Assembly: GCA_026988815.1 (NCBI GenBank)
Contig: JALSKP010000761.1
Span: 1-35,929, forward strand
From: Myxococcales bacterium
GTDB taxonomy: Bacteria > Myxococcota_A > Bradymonadia > Bradymonadales > Bradymonadaceae
Reading direction: 5' to 3'
Length of the DNA: 35,929 nt
Shown here: positions 17,624 to 26,826 of the stretch, piece by piece
Position numbering within the stretch: the stretch's first letter is position 1
Layout: each line of letters begins with the position of its first letter
Program-made: the position numbers and the translations under genes
Notes under the pieces: model-generated
What the model was told of the DNA's origin: nothing
What the model saw: the letters and a program-made list of their open reading frames with translations, nothing else
Database searches by the model: none

Positions 17624-19924
17624 ATGACGCGTTTCAGAAAAAAGTCAGTTCAGACCCTTATCGCTGCTATTGTTACGGCTCTTTTATGTTTGGGATTTAT
17701 TCGTTTGGCCGAAGCCCAGAGTCTCAACTCCACCCTTGGCTCGCCTTTTCTGGAAACCCTCCATCACGTTTCGATCTCCAGAAATAACGATATTGCCTAT
17801 TTAGACGTTCAGCGCGCGTTTAAAAACGAAGGCATTCGCAGAGACGAAATGGTCTTGAAACTCAACCTCCCCTCAGATACCTCGATGACCAGTATTTCGA
17901 TTTACGAAAACGGATGGAAACCCGCTCTTCTCAAAGAAAGCAGCCGGGCTCAAACCCAATACTATCAAACCAACACAGCGCCTCTAGGCAAGAACGCACA
18001 TAATCTGCTTGCCGAGGGTTCTTGGGAAGACTGCACCATACGCGTCTCACCAGTTTCCCCCGGCGAGACGGTTCTGATTCGATACACCTTGACCATTGAA
18101 ATGGAGTATAAGGCTGGTTATTCCTTTCGTTGGAATAGCTCTCCCAAAAGTACAGAGCATTTTAGCGCGATCCAATTTCGGAGCTCCGATATGATCTGGG
18201 CCAAAGGCATGCAGCGCTCCGCAAACGAGGTCTTCTATTTACACGCCAATGCGTGTGAAGAAAACGACCGCGCAGCGAGTTGCCAAATTAGGAAATTTGA
18301 CCTTCCTGAAACGACCGAAGAACGCTTCCGATTCTCCGCAGACATCACTGGCGTTGAACCTTATAATTTCGACTATGTTCTTCGAAGTCCTGAAGGAGAA
18401 TTCTTTTCGATGGAGGTCAAGGACGATAAGGTAGAAGGAGAATTCCCAAGTATCAGTGGGAATTGGTTTTTTTCAATTGGCGCAGACGTGGGAAAACACC
18501 CAAAGATTGTCGTGAAAAATATCCGTCTCGACTTCGATAAAATATCGCTTCACACCGAAGATATCGAATTCACCAGCGGCTCCCACGAACTCGATCGCAT
18601 CTACTTTTCAAATTCTCAGGAGACCAAGGGAAAGATGTACTTTGGAAGCTTTAGCGTTGAAAATCGGCAGTTTTCTAAGATCGATCTCATTCTCCCCGAG
18701 CACTTATCTCAACTCCCCAAAAACCCGACGATGATCTTCCTGATTGATCGGTCTATTTCCCAAACACGATTGGGTCTGAAACGACAAATAGCATTGGTAA
18801 ACTCAATTACCAGTCACACCGAAGATGAAGAGGCCATTCTCATCGCCTACGACCGTCACGCCAAACAGATTCCGATATCGAGCGGCACGCTTGACGAGAC
18901 TTTGCACAATCTGGAAGGAGACCTCCCGCTTGCCAACGGATCTGATCTCGGAAAGGCGATCGAACTCGCGGTGACCCTATCTTCCAAAGCGAACAAAAAG
19001 CGACCGGTTTTGATCTACGCCATGACCGACCTCTTACTCAAGTCTTCACAAACTGTATCTAAGCTATTGAAGAAGGTTTCCACCCTTGGAGAAAATGCCA
19101 CCTTTCACGTTGTTGAAATTTCAAAATACGAGGACGTGGAAACGCGAATTCGCAGAGATGATACTATTTTTCTCTCCGCCCTCGCTCGGCCGAGCGGAGG
19201 AATCAGCGCCCTTGCAAGTTTTGAAGGAGACGGTATCGACAAGACATCTTTGTTTGAGCAAACCTTGTATCTCGTTCGACCGACGATCCTTGAACATTCC
19301 ACTTTAGGCGGTTTCTATGTAGAAGAGTCCTACCCAGAAGGTGCGTTCGTCTCAACTGCGGGTTGGAATACGATTTCTGGGCGCGCCGAAATCGCGGGGC
19401 AGTTATGGTCTCGACCTTTCTCTATGTCGACCTCTCGCTCCAAAGATCGCGAGTTGATAACGATGCGTTATTTTATAAATTCAGAGTCCTTCGAAAATGC
19501 AAAGCAAGCGTACGAGATTTCTAAAAAATCTCAGATAGTATCCCCTTATACTTCTTTCGTCATTGATGGCGCAGACCGTATCGAAGATGGCTTTTCAGGT
19601 GTGGGTGGCTTTGGTCTACACGGCACGGGGTCGGTTGGATGTGGGGGCGTTTTCTTGGGTCGCACCCTGGTTGCCAAACCCGACCTGGGTTCAAAATTTG
19701 ACTTCAAGTCCCTCGCTGAGAAATGTAACGCCACTCATCCCGGAAAGGGGAATACCTTTCGTACGATCATGGAAACTACGAGCGATGAAATCGTCGACGT
19801 AGGAGAAGGTAAAAATGCTTACGAAAAATGCGTGGTCAAAGGTGTCTGGGATACCCGCCTTCCAAAGGAGACGAGGAGCGCTTCCTATCGTCTTCATTTC
19901 ATTGGCGCAAACGTCCACCAATAG
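17624..19924 (+). CDS. VIT/VWA-type secreted envelope protein with AgmX/PglI-like C-terminal segment
   Basis: Signal peptide TLIAAIVTALLCLGFIRLAEAQ; VIT-like N-terminus (MVLKLNLPSDTSMTSISIYENGWKPALLKESSRAQTQY); VWA-like MIFLIDRSISQTRLGLKRQIALVNS; Gly-rich GFSGVGGFGLHGTGSVGCGG; tail YEKCVVKGVWDTRLPKE. ATG 17624 with GGAG RBS preferred over 17423. Confidence 0.65.
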   Translation: MTRFRKKSVQTLIAAIVTALLCLGFIRLAEAQSLNSTLGSPFLETLHHVSISRNNDIAYLDVQRAFKNEGIRRDEMVLKLNLPSDTSMTSISIYENGWKPALLKESSRAQTQYYQTNTAPLGKNAHNLLAEGSWEDCTIRVSPVSPGETVLIRYTLTIEMEYKAGYSFRWNSSPKSTEHFSAIQFRSSDMIWAKGMQRSANEVFYLHANACEENDRAASCQIRKFDLPETTEERFRFSADITGVEPYNFDYVLRSPEGEFFSMEVKDDKVEGEFPSISGNWFFSIGADVGKHPKIVVKNIRLDFDKISLHTEDIEFTSGSHELDRIYFSNSQETKGKMYFGSFSVENRQFSKIDLILPEHLSQLPKNPTMIFLIDRSISQTRLGLKRQIALVNSITSHTEDEEAILIAYDRHAKQIPISSGTLDETLHNLEGDLPLANGSDLGKAIELAVTLSSKANKKRPVLIYAMTDLLLKSSQTVSKLLKKVSTLGENATFHVVEISKYEDVETRIRRDDTIFLSALARPSGGISALASFEGDGIDKTSLFEQTLYLVRPTILEHSTLGGFYVEESYPEGAFVSTAGWNTISGRAEIAGQLWSRPFSMSTSRSKDRELITMRYFINSESFENAKQAYEISKKSQIVSPYTSFVIDGADRIEDGFSGVGGFGLHGTGSVGCGGVFLGRTLVAKPDLGSKFDFKSLAEKCNATHPGKGNTFRTIMETTSDEIVDVGEGKNAYEKCVVKGVWDTRLPKETRSASYRLHFIGANVHQ

Positions 19925-19958
19925 ATTTGGCCTTCGAAAACAGCCGGAAAACAGGCCC

Positions 19959-20578
19959 TTAGTTTTTCAACCATAGCTGTTCCAAACTCTTGTATTTGTC
20001 AGAACTTTTGTCATCAAAATAAACACGAGCCAGCCTCTTCAATTGCGCTTTATCAGGACACTTTCCGCTCAAACCCGCCCGTGGCAACATATTTGAATTG
20101 TCCGCTGGGCGGGTTAGAGGTTGTGCCCGAGCATTGAATTGTCCCATTGGTTGCAATCCCGCAAACGGATCTTTCACCAACGGCGATGTGAGAAAAGGGT
20201 TGGAAGCAACCCGATGTATCAATGCGTCTACATGAATCTGCGCACGCGAGTTCGCCGATATGTTCGGCGCTCAATTCTGTTTTGTCCCTATACTCAAAGC
20301 CTTCGCAAACCTCGGTTGTGTTAAGAATGCCATTACCGCAATCTCGATTGTTTGAATAATTATTTGAATGGTTTGAAAAATTATTTGAGCCATTGAAATA
20401 ATTATTGGAACGCGGATCGTCAACCTATCCCATTGTTTATTTGTGTTGAAGAACCGCTTAATTGCGCTTGCGGAATTGAATTATTTGACCTGCCATCGTC
20501 TCCATTATTTTGGTTATTCGAGGCGGTAAGATTACACGAAATACAAAACGAAAAGAAAAAGAGGGATACAATTTTCAT
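19959..20578 (-). pseudogene. Frameshifted RCC1-like, Asn-rich lipoprotein remnant
   Basis: Three consecutive minus-strand frames: MKIVSLFFFSFCISCNLTASNNQNNGDDG...NNGIG*, then DPRSNNYFNGSNNFSNHSNNYSNNRDCGNGILNTTEVCEGFEYRDK...FSHIAVGERSVCGIATNGTIQCSG...KVS*, then ...CPDKAQLKRLARVYFDDKSSDKYKSLEQLWLKN*. At least two frame changes are needed for one coherent protein. Confidence 0.7.
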
Positions 20579-20758
20579 AATTTTGCCTGTCTGTAAGATA
20601 GTTGAATGTGTTCGTTAAAACCGAAGCATACAATAGTATATTCGTATGCACCAGTTCCTCTTCTATTGTCAAAGCGAAGGAACGATGGTGCTCAATTGAT
20701 TGCTAAAAATCACAATTCTTGTAGGCTTGGTCTAAGAAAACTACACAAAAGAGAATTT

Positions 20759-21091
20759 ATGAAAATCGAACCCCTTCGAATTTGCCTTTTCTTATTCGCG
20801 CTTTTAGTGCTCAGTTGCACAAATGACTTGGGTTCGCCCTGCCGGTCCACGGACGATTGCAACGCCAGATGTTTAACGGGCGATTCTTTTCCAGGCGGGT
20901 TTTGTACCGAACAATGCGACATCTCATCAGACTGCCCGGAGGAGTGGAGTTGTGTGAAAAAAGAAGGTGGGGTGTGTTTGCCCAATTGCGAATCATCGGC
21001 GATTTGCACAGATGAGCTTGGACCGCGATGGGAGTGCGACAAGAAAAAACTCCAAACCGGAGGCGAGCGCCGTGTGTGCATCGGGCGTTAG
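20759..21091 (+). CDS. Small Cys-rich lipoprotein
   Basis: MKIEPLRICLFLFALLVLSCTNDLGSPCRSTDDCNARCLTGDSFPGGFCTEQCDISSDCPEEWSCVKKEGGVCLPNCESSAIC; LVLSC lipobox. ATG 20759 is internal to track ORF 20606-21091. Confidence 0.75.
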   Translation: MKIEPLRICLFLFALLVLSCTNDLGSPCRSTDDCNARCLTGDSFPGGFCTEQCDISSDCPEEWSCVKKEGGVCLPNCESSAICTDELGPRWECDKKKLQTGGERRVCIGR

Positions 21092-21132
21092 TTAGGGGAG
21101 GCCCTGTATTTAGTAAACAGAGATAGAATATC

Positions 21133-21316
21133 GTAGGTTGTGGTTGATGGAGCAACGCGACGAAACCCAACATTGTAGCTAATAATTTCGTTGAGGTCGA
21201 AACGAAATGAATAAAAACGAAGAGAGATTCAAACGAACACTAACATAACACTCTAAACATCCATGTTGGGTTTCGTCGTTTTCGCCTTCGCGAAATTCTC
21301 CATCAACCCAACCTAC
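21133..21316. repeat. Two-block imperfect inverted repeat
   Basis: Inner block CGACGAAACCCAACAT (21158-21173) versus ATGTTGGGTTTCGTCG (21263-21278), perfect 16 bp. Outer block GTAGGTTGTGGTTGATGGAG (21133-21152) versus CTCCATCAACCCAACCTAC (21298-21316), identical after one 1-nt indel. The spacing between blocks differs between the arms. Confidence 0.85.
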
Positions 21317-21357
21317 ATCTGCGTTGCCAGATTTCACACGCCCTACAAACGCGCGTT

Positions 21358-22104
21358 TTACTCGCCGCACGTCATTGAACGGATTTTTTCAAATAAAACA
21401 CCATTTTTTAGTATGCCGAGCATACGATGTCCTTCGGCGTCTATACTAATAAATTCGATCTGAGAATCCTTCGCCTGCGTCACACTATCTTCGTGCGGAA
21501 CAACATCATCGCTGGGATCGTGAAAAATAACGATGGACTGCTCTCGACTTAGATCTCGAATTTTTTGGATATGGTCGTCGTGTTCGGCAATGCGCACCCG
21601 CCCAAGAATTGCATTATAGGCTGGCGCCAGAAGAATGGTCGGTCCCTTCCATAACCCGCGCCGTATCAGCTCCATGCTTATCGCTCCGCCATAACTTGAG
21701 CCGACAATAATATCGGGTTCAAAATCCTTTAGCGGTTTTAGCTGCAGGTCCAGACAAGACTCAATACTTTTCTGCCACGCTTGAGCGATAAGGTTTTTAA
21801 CAAAAAAATAAACAACAACCTGTCCACCTAAAAATAGTACAACAACAACCTTCCAAGACAAGTCACGAAAATATGAAATCACAATAAAGGTAAGTGTTGC
21901 GAGCACCCAATACATAAAACCTTGGGTTCGAAAAACGTTGCGAAGCACCGAATTTTTCTTATCCAAACGATAGGCCGACATTTTCATATCAACCGATTGA
22001 ACCTCAAATCCGTCCTCACGCATCATCTGAACTTTTCCGCCTTCGGGTCCACTTTCTAGCCCATGAATAAAAAACACTTTGGTTTTTTTTGGCGTTTCTT
22101 TCAT
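21358..22104 (-). CDS. Alpha/beta-hydrolase-like protein with internal transmembrane insertion
   Basis: KVFFIHGLESGPEGGKV, nucleophile-elbow-like IIVGSSYGGAISMELI, FHDPSDDVVPHEDS, AEGHRM; hydrophobic VLATLTFIVISYF and VVVVLFLGGQVVVYFFV between them. Confidence 0.75.
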   Translation of the reverse strand: MKETPKKTKVFFIHGLESGPEGGKVQMMREDGFEVQSVDMKMSAYRLDKKNSVLRNVFRTQGFMYWVLATLTFIVISYFRDLSWKVVVVLFLGGQVVVYFFVKNLIAQAWQKSIESCLDLQLKPLKDFEPDIIVGSSYGGAISMELIRRGLWKGPTILLAPAYNAILGRVRIAEHDDHIQKIRDLSREQSIVIFHDPSDDVVPHEDSVTQAKDSQIEFISIDAEGHRMLGILKNGVLFEKIRSMTCGE

Positions 22105-23469
22105 TCAGGAAAGCTCGCTGATCTTATTCTGAAGCAGGGCCAAGTACGCATCTCTTTCTTCTGCCGAACTCGCCTCGACCCGCACAACCAAGGCAGGTTG
22201 TGTGTTGCTTGCGCGACACAATCCCCACCCGTGGGCAAATTTTACGCGGACGCCGTCCATCGTGTTCACCTCGTACTCCTTGGCAAAAATCTCTCCCATT
22301 CGCTTTGGAATATCGAATTTTTTCTCGTCGGGGCATTCAATGCGAAGCTCTGGTGTGGCAAAGGCTTCTGGAATTCCTTCCAACATCTCGGAAATGGTTT
22401 GTTTCGATTTAGTAAATATTTCTACCAATCGCGCCGTTGTATAAAGCGCGTCATCGAAGCCAAAAAATCTATCGTTATAAAAGACATGACCGCTCATTTC
22501 GCCTGCCAGTTGTGCATTGGTTTCTTTTATCTTCGCCTTAATAAGAGAATGCCCGACCATCGCCATAATAGCCTCGCCGCCATTGGCACGGATGTCATCA
22601 AATAGATGTTGGGAGCATTTCACCTCACCGATAATTTTTGCGCCAGGAATCTCTTTGAGCAATGCGCGCGAAAGGATGACCATCAGCATATCGCCAAAAA
22701 CCATTTTTCCTTTCTCATCAACGATGCCAATTCTATCACCGTCACCATCGTAGGCGACGCCAAAATCGGCCTTATGTTTTAGCACGGCAGCCGAAAGATC
22801 GACGAGGTTTTCGGGCACCGTTGGATCGGGATGATGATTGGGGAAATTTCCGTCGGGCTCCAAATACATGCCGATCGTTTCACACCCCAAAACGCCTTCC
22901 ATGAGATCCATCGCGCAAACACCCGCGACACCGTTTCCACAATCGAGGACAACTTTAGGTCGCTTGAGGTTTTCGTCCAGAGCGATATTTTCCTTCACCC
23001 AGCTTAAGTAGTCTTCGATAATGCCGGGGCGTTCTTCGAGCTGGCCTACTCCTTCGTGAAAATCGGCATCTAACATTCTTTGTTTAAGATTCTGAATATC
23101 TTCACCGTGCAAGGTATCTGCACCGATCATCATCTTGAACCCGTTATATTCACCGGGATTATGGGAGCCGGTAATCTGAACACAGCCCTGAAATTCGTCG
23201 AAATATTTGGAAAAATAGACAAGAGGCGTCGGTACCATTCCAAGCGAGCGCACATTTACACCTGTCGAAATAATGCCGGCGCTAAGTTGCTCAAACAAAC
23301 GTGTGCTCGATAATCGCATATCAAAGCCGACCGCAATGGTCGCCTCCTTGCCCATGCGTTTGTAAACTTCACTACCAATTGCTTTTCCTAGCTTAAAAAC
23401 GGTTTTGTTATCGAGGTCGCTTTCGGCGATACCTCGAATATCATATTGTCTAAAAATGTGGTGATTCAT
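22105..23469 (-). CDS. Phosphomannomutase/phosphoglucomutase
   Basis: FRQYDIRGIAESDL, VQITGSHNPGEYNGFKMM, VAYDGDGDRIGIVDEKG, AGEMSGHVFYND, VRVEASS; AlgC/ManB-type. Confidence 0.95.
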   Translation of the reverse strand: MNHHIFRQYDIRGIAESDLDNKTVFKLGKAIGSEVYKRMGKEATIAVGFDMRLSSTRLFEQLSAGIISTGVNVRSLGMVPTPLVYFSKYFDEFQGCVQITGSHNPGEYNGFKMMIGADTLHGEDIQNLKQRMLDADFHEGVGQLEERPGIIEDYLSWVKENIALDENLKRPKVVLDCGNGVAGVCAMDLMEGVLGCETIGMYLEPDGNFPNHHPDPTVPENLVDLSAAVLKHKADFGVAYDGDGDRIGIVDEKGKMVFGDMLMVILSRALLKEIPGAKIIGEVKCSQHLFDDIRANGGEAIMAMVGHSLIKAKIKETNAQLAGEMSGHVFYNDRFFGFDDALYTTARLVEIFTKSKQTISEMLEGIPEAFATPELRIECPDEKKFDIPKRMGEIFAKEYEVNTMDGVRVKFAHGWGLCRASNTQPALVVRVEASSAEERDAYLALLQNKISELS

Positions 23470-23496
23470 ATGGAATGCTCTGGATTCAGAAGAAGA

Positions 23497-23919
23497 TTAT
23501 TCTGCGCCGAATTTTGCGAAAAGTTCCGGCCCAGTCAAGTCGTTGGTTTTATTTGCGAAGCTATAAAATGCTGGCTTTTGATCAATGAAATATTGGTGAT
23601 CAAATTCGAAATCTTTTGGGTCAAAAAGCCCCACAGACATCCCGTATTGACCGCTCTCTTTAAGGCGATAAAAAAGATGGCTTCCGCAATTGGAACAAAA
23701 ACCACGTTCGGCCCACATCGAAGAATCGTATACTTTTATACTATCTTCGTTTTCAAATTCGACGGCCCTGCCACAGTCGACGGCCATATAGGGTCCGCCC
23801 CAATTTCGGCAGGTTGAACAATGACAAGCACCTGCATGAAGGTCGACCTTTTGAGCTTTGAATCTAACCTTGCCACAAACGCAGGCCCCTTCCATTTCCA
23901 TGTATCGTTTTTCGGTCAT
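23497..23919 (-). CDS. GFA/CENP-V family (glutathione-dependent formaldehyde-activating-like) zinc protein
   Basis: GACVCGKVRFKAQ, GACHCSTCRNWGGPY, RGFCSNCGSHLFYRL. Confidence 0.9.
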   Translation of the reverse strand: MTEKRYMEMEGACVCGKVRFKAQKVDLHAGACHCSTCRNWGGPYMAVDCGRAVEFENEDSIKVYDSSMWAERGFCSNCGSHLFYRLKESGQYGMSVGLFDPKDFEFDHQYFIDQKPAFYSFANKTNDLTGPELFAKFGAE

Positions 23920-23926
23920 CTCTATC

Positions 23927-24955
23927 CTAGTGGCGAACGGCGGCCAACTTTCGGGGGGGCGTTACTTTCCAATTTACTTTTTTTTCATAACCGCAGGGAT
24001 CGCCAGCGACGTGATAGGCGATCGGCGAATCTATGAGCTCGACCGCAATATCGGTCACCAAAAAATCTACGATCTCACCTTCTTTGAAGGACCCTTTCCA
24101 GAATTTATCCATCCTTTTTAGAATATGACGCAACTTGCCGTTGAAGACTCTGAATTGGGCATAGCCCGCTTTTTCTGTTGCGAATGGAAACATCCGAATA
24201 GAAAATCCCCAATTGGCAATCGATCCAATGGAGGCCGTTTTTGCCGGTCCTTCGTACAATAGGTCGCCTTTCTCGTAGGACTCAAGAATTTCGCCACGTT
24301 GATTGATCTTATCGGCCGGACCTTTAGCCGTCACGCGAATCTGGAACGAGCCAAGTTTGATCGCGCTCGGCAATGATTTGGTCACCATCGAAATACCGTA
24401 GCCAAACATACCCGTCACATAATTTTCTAAGGGCGTGTTTCGGGCCGCTTCTTTGAAGGCATCATAATCGTTGAGAAGAATGGAATCCCAACCAAAACCG
24501 GCGAAGGGAAATCCTATCGTTTTCTCATCGGCGATCATATAGGTATCGTAGACATCGAGCGGCGCACCACCTCGCAGAGCTTCTAGATCTTTTACAATCG
24601 ATCGGCAGCCAAAGTAGGTTGCCATCGCATTTCCCGTTCCCATTTTTAGAACGCCTGCGGGCGGCGCTTTTTCGCGCGTGACCATCCCCTTTCGAATACG
24701 TTTTTCGATGGCATTCATGAGGTACATAATCGTCCCGTCTCCACCACCGGTGAAGATGACATCATATTCTGAATCAACAATGCGATCCAAGGTCCGTTCG
24801 GCTTGGGTAAAATCGTCGGTTAGAAAAAGGTCCCCAGCGGGGACCCAACGAAGAATTTGTTCATGTAAATCTCCAGTCCAACGCTTTGCTCTGGCATTGA
24901 GAAGAACCGCGAATTTTGGAGATTCAATGACCTGGGATTTCAGATCTGAGAGCAT
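23927..24955 (-). CDS. Diacylglycerol kinase catalytic-domain/lipid kinase family protein
   Basis: FAVLLNARAKRW, DVIFTGGGDGTIMYLMNAIEKR, GVLKMGTGNAMATYFG, FPFAGFGWDSILLNDYD. Confidence 0.85.
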   Translation of the reverse strand: MLSDLKSQVIESPKFAVLLNARAKRWTGDLHEQILRWVPAGDLFLTDDFTQAERTLDRIVDSEYDVIFTGGGDGTIMYLMNAIEKRIRKGMVTREKAPPAGVLKMGTGNAMATYFGCRSIVKDLEALRGGAPLDVYDTYMIADEKTIGFPFAGFGWDSILLNDYDAFKEAARNTPLENYVTGMFGYGISMVTKSLPSAIKLGSFQIRVTAKGPADKINQRGEILESYEKGDLLYEGPAKTASIGSIANWGFSIRMFPFATEKAGYAQFRVFNGKLRHILKRMDKFWKGSFKEGEIVDFLVTDIAVELIDSPIAYHVAGDPCGYEKKVNWKVTPPRKLAAVRH

Positions 24956-24956
24956 T

Positions 24957-25682
24957 TTAGAAGCACTGGGCGAGGCAAACTTTATCGGTTCCTACGGGTA
25001 GACTACAGCACGCCGCGGTTGCACCGCCGCAATCTGCATCGGTTGCGCAGATGCCGCCAATACGACCGCCGCCGCCACAATCATCAGCGCACGTGGCTTG
25101 TCCGCCACCGAAATTAGGGCAGCATTTTTGTCCATTCGAGCAATCTGGATTCGTTGTACAGGTGTCGCCGGGAGGGTTTTCAGCACAACGCTCCGAACAT
25201 ACATTGACTTGCTGACAACATCCTTCCGTTGGCTCGTTGCACTCGGAATGGTTTCCACCGCACATGCCACCGTTCATTTGACAACGCGATTCGCAGGTTC
25301 CGGGTCCGCCTTGAAAACCTTGAGGGCAGCAAAAAAGTCCATTGCTACATTCTGAGTTAAGGTTGCATTCGGCGTGGGTTGTTGCTCCACCACCGCCGGT
25401 GGTCGCATTATTGGTCGTCTGGTTATTGGTGGTTTGTCCATTCGTGGTTCCCGTTCCTGTCGTCGGACTGATAGTACTGCCGTTATTTGAGGTAAAACCG
25501 TTGTTCGCTGTAAAACCATTATTTACGCCATTATTATTCACCGTCACGCCGTTATTTTTAGCGCCGTTATTGGTGCCGTTATTTTGACCTAGAGTCCAGC
25601 CGCTTCCTGGTTTCTCACCTGCATCTGAACTACAATTTGCGAGGCCGAAAACGAGAGAGAGAAAAATTATCGATTTTGTCAT
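24957..25682 (-). CDS. Cys-rich lipoprotein with long Asn/Gly/Thr linker
   Basis: MTKSIIFLSLVFGLANCSSDAG lipoprotein signal; NNG-rich linker; four-fold Cys modules such as CSNGLFCCPQGFQGGPGTCESRC and CSNGQKCCPNFGGGQATCADDC. Confidence 0.8.
   Translation of the reverse strand: MTKSIIFLSLVFGLANCSSDAGEKPGSGWTLGQNNGTNNGAKNNGVTVNNNGVNNGFTANNGFTSNNGSTISPTTGTGTTNGQTTNNQTTNNATTGGGGATTHAECNLNSECSNGLFCCPQGFQGGPGTCESRCQMNGGMCGGNHSECNEPTEGCCQQVNVCSERCAENPPGDTCTTNPDCSNGQKCCPNFGGGQATCADDCGGGGRIGGICATDADCGGATAACCSLPVGTDKVCLAQCF
25377..25583 (-). repeat. Low-complexity Asn-Asn-Gly/Thr repeat coding region
   Basis: NNGTNNGAKNNGVTVNNNGVNNGFTANNGFTSNNGSTISPTTGTGTTNGQTTNNQTTNNATTGGGGATT. Confidence 0.9.
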
Positions 25683-25685
25683 TTT

Positions 25686-26756
25686 TTATCCTTGTTGGAG
25701 TGAGACCGATCGACCGCGTCTGGCTGATTCGTAGTAAGCTAGGGTTAGAATGAGAAGCTGTCTGGCCTCAGCGCCACGAAGAAGAGGCTCTTCTTTTCCG
25801 GCACATGCATTAATAAAATTCTGAGTTGCGCGAACAAAACTATCTTCAAATGCAGACGTTTTTTGTCCGTACACCACTCGCCTTCCATCACGTCTCAAAA
25901 CAACGGGAGGATCGAGTTGGGTGGGTTCAGAACTTCGAATAATCTCGATTTCGCCACGGGTACCCGCAACAGTGATTCTAAATTCTAAAGGATGATGTAC
26001 TGTTCGCATTTTTCGGTCAGGCGCATAGGTCAGCGAAAGACTTCCCAAACAGCTCGACTGAAAATGTTTCCACATTGCGGTAGAAGGCGCATCGATTTCC
26101 AAACCTTCTTTTATTTTTGTGGTTTGTTGCCACACGTCGATTTTTTCAACCGATCCAATCAAAAAAAGTGAAATCGCAAAGGCTTGATATCCGATGTCAA
26201 AAAGCATCGGTGAGCCACCGGCTTGATTGACATCAAAGCGCCAAAGGTCTTTTCCCTCGGCCCAGTTCCAAACGCCGCTTATCGACTTACCGATCGTTGC
26301 CGCAATACGCAGACCCGTTGGTCTTCCAATTTCGCCAGCGTCAATAAGGCTACGTGCATCCAAAAGAGGCTTGTAAAAAAGACTTGGCTCATAGGCTTGG
26401 AGAATTTTTCCGGACGCTTGCGCGGCTTTTAACACTTCGCCTGCTTGCTCAATACTTGTCGCGATGGGTCGTTCCATCGACACATGCTTTCCAGCATTTA
26501 ACGCCGCAATGGCAATAGGTGCGTGCAAGGCGTGAGGCGTAATAATTTCGACCGCATCGATCTCAGGATCTTTGAGCATTTCGCCCACGTCTTTATAATA
26601 ACGGCGGGCGCCCCAATCCAAGGCTCGGCGAATGGCAAGATCTTCATTGGTATCACAGACTGCAATTATATTTGCTTCTGACGATTCCTCGTACCCCTTT
26701 GCATGAAGCCCGGCAGTGTGCCCGGCTCCGATTATGCCCACATTTAAACGAGACAT
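25686..26756 (-). CDS. Gfo/Idh/MocA family oxidoreductase
   Basis: LNVGIIGAGHTAGLHAKGYEES, AVCDTNEDLAIRRA, DAVEIITPHALHAPIAIAALNAGKHVSMERPIATSIEQA. RBS CGGAGG upstream. Confidence 0.93.
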   Translation of the reverse strand: MSRLNVGIIGAGHTAGLHAKGYEESSEANIIAVCDTNEDLAIRRALDWGARRYYKDVGEMLKDPEIDAVEIITPHALHAPIAIAALNAGKHVSMERPIATSIEQAGEVLKAAQASGKILQAYEPSLFYKPLLDARSLIDAGEIGRPTGLRIAATIGKSISGVWNWAEGKDLWRFDVNQAGGSPMLFDIGYQAFAISLFLIGSVEKIDVWQQTTKIKEGLEIDAPSTAMWKHFQSSCLGSLSLTYAPDRKMRTVHHPLEFRITVAGTRGEIEIIRSSEPTQLDPPVVLRRDGRRVVYGQKTSAFEDSFVRATQNFINACAGKEEPLLRGAEARQLLILTLAYYESARRGRSVSLQQG

Positions 26757-26796
26757 CGAACCTCCGAAGTTCTTTTAAATCAAATTCTTAGGACAC

Positions 26797-26826
26797 TGTA
26801 TAAATCCTAAACCTAGGTTCTGTCAA
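26797..26826 (-). promoter_or_regulatory. Candidate promoter of the Gfo/Idh/MocA-led gene run
   Basis: On minus strand TTGACA (26821-26826), 18-nt spacer, TATACA (26797-26802). Palindrome AACCTAGGTT (26810-26819) lies in the spacer and ATTACCGGTAAT (26830-26841) lies just upstream of the -35. Confidence 0.5.

Noticed and set aside
19925-19975. GGCCT...AGGCC bidirectional terminator between convergent genes
   Set aside because: Arms are only about 5 bp with a long loop; too weak to list as a feature.
20710-21173. Minus-strand ORFs of 123 and 120 aa opposite the Cys-rich lipoprotein
   Set aside because: They overlap the plus-strand lipoprotein, which has a clear lipobox and Cys pattern; no recognisable motifs on the minus strand.
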